Shown: piece by piece, positions 5,315 through 5,357 of the stretch | Position numbering within the stretch: the stretch's first letter is position 1 | Layout of the letters: each line of letters starts with the position of its first letter | DNA from: Brevundimonas sp. UBA4609 | GTDB taxonomy: Bacteria > Pseudomonadota > Alphaproteobacteria > Caulobacterales > Caulobacteraceae | Reading direction: 5' to 3' | Length of the DNA: 5,357 bases | Assembly: GCA_002386585.1 (NCBI GenBank) | Contig: DGIZ01000206.1 | Location: 773 to 6,129, forward strand | Notes under the pieces: model-generated | Seen by the model: only the letters and a program-made list of their open reading frames with translations | Database searches by the model: none | Told to the model about the DNA's origin: nothing | Program-made: the position numbers and the translations under genes

Positions 5315-5357
5315 GCGAGGCCGCTATCGCTCGCCGCGCGGCGGCTCGCTGCTTGAG
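5310..5357. repeat. Palindromic non-coding tail after the dehydrogenase gene
   Basis: GCGCGGCGAG (5310-5319) pairs with CTCGCCGCGC (5330-5339) in a second 10-bp stem around a 10-base loop. A perfect 12-base palindrome, CGCCGCGCGGCG, occupies 5332-5343. The first arm overlaps the 3' arm of the hairpin at 5292-5314, so the two stems cannot both form fully. No gene start is visible before the window ends. This may be the beginning of a dispersed GC-rich repeat whose other end lies outside. Confidence 0.5.

Overview
This is a very GC-rich window whose genes end almost every codon in G or C. It looks like chromosomal DNA of an alphaproteobacterium. Gene content, codon use and two families of GC-rich intergenic hairpin repeats suggest Caulobacterales, perhaps near Brevundimonas or Caulobacter, but this is inference from general resemblance and is not proven by any marker gene here. 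No tRNA, rRNA, CRISPR array, transposase, phage gene or obvious defence system is visible. The genes are ordinary housekeeping or metabolic enzymes, and the most interesting material is in the gaps between them.

Layout. On the minus strand, bases 1-1666 hold the first 555 residues of a large secreted M16 zinc metallopeptidase that runs off the left edge. Upstream of it is a 249-base gap (1667-1915) with a long inverted pair of repeat arms. Next is a minus-strand isoaspartyl peptidase/asparaginase (1916-2791). It is divergent from a plus-strand zinc-free quinone oxidoreductase-type reductase (2901-3902). That reductase converges on a small minus-strand DUF1232/YkvA membrane protein (4060-4467), and the 157 bases between them are almost filled by two inverted 53-base double-hairpin repeats. 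A 54-base divergent gap then leads to a plus-strand HSD10-type 3-hydroxyacyl-CoA dehydrogenase (4522-5304). Its stop codon lies in the loop of a 10-bp hairpin, and more palindromic sequence continues to the window end.

How they work together. No long operon is visible, as the strands alternate. The M16 protease and the isoaspartyl peptidase both act on peptides or damaged protein, the first in the periplasm and the second in the cytoplasm. The reductase and the HSD10-like dehydrogenase are both of types found in acyl-CoA or ketone metabolism, so a shared role is possible, but only proximity supports it. The repeat pairs lie just after stop codons and could act as transcription ends or mRNA 3'-end stabilisers as well as being dispersed genomic repeats.
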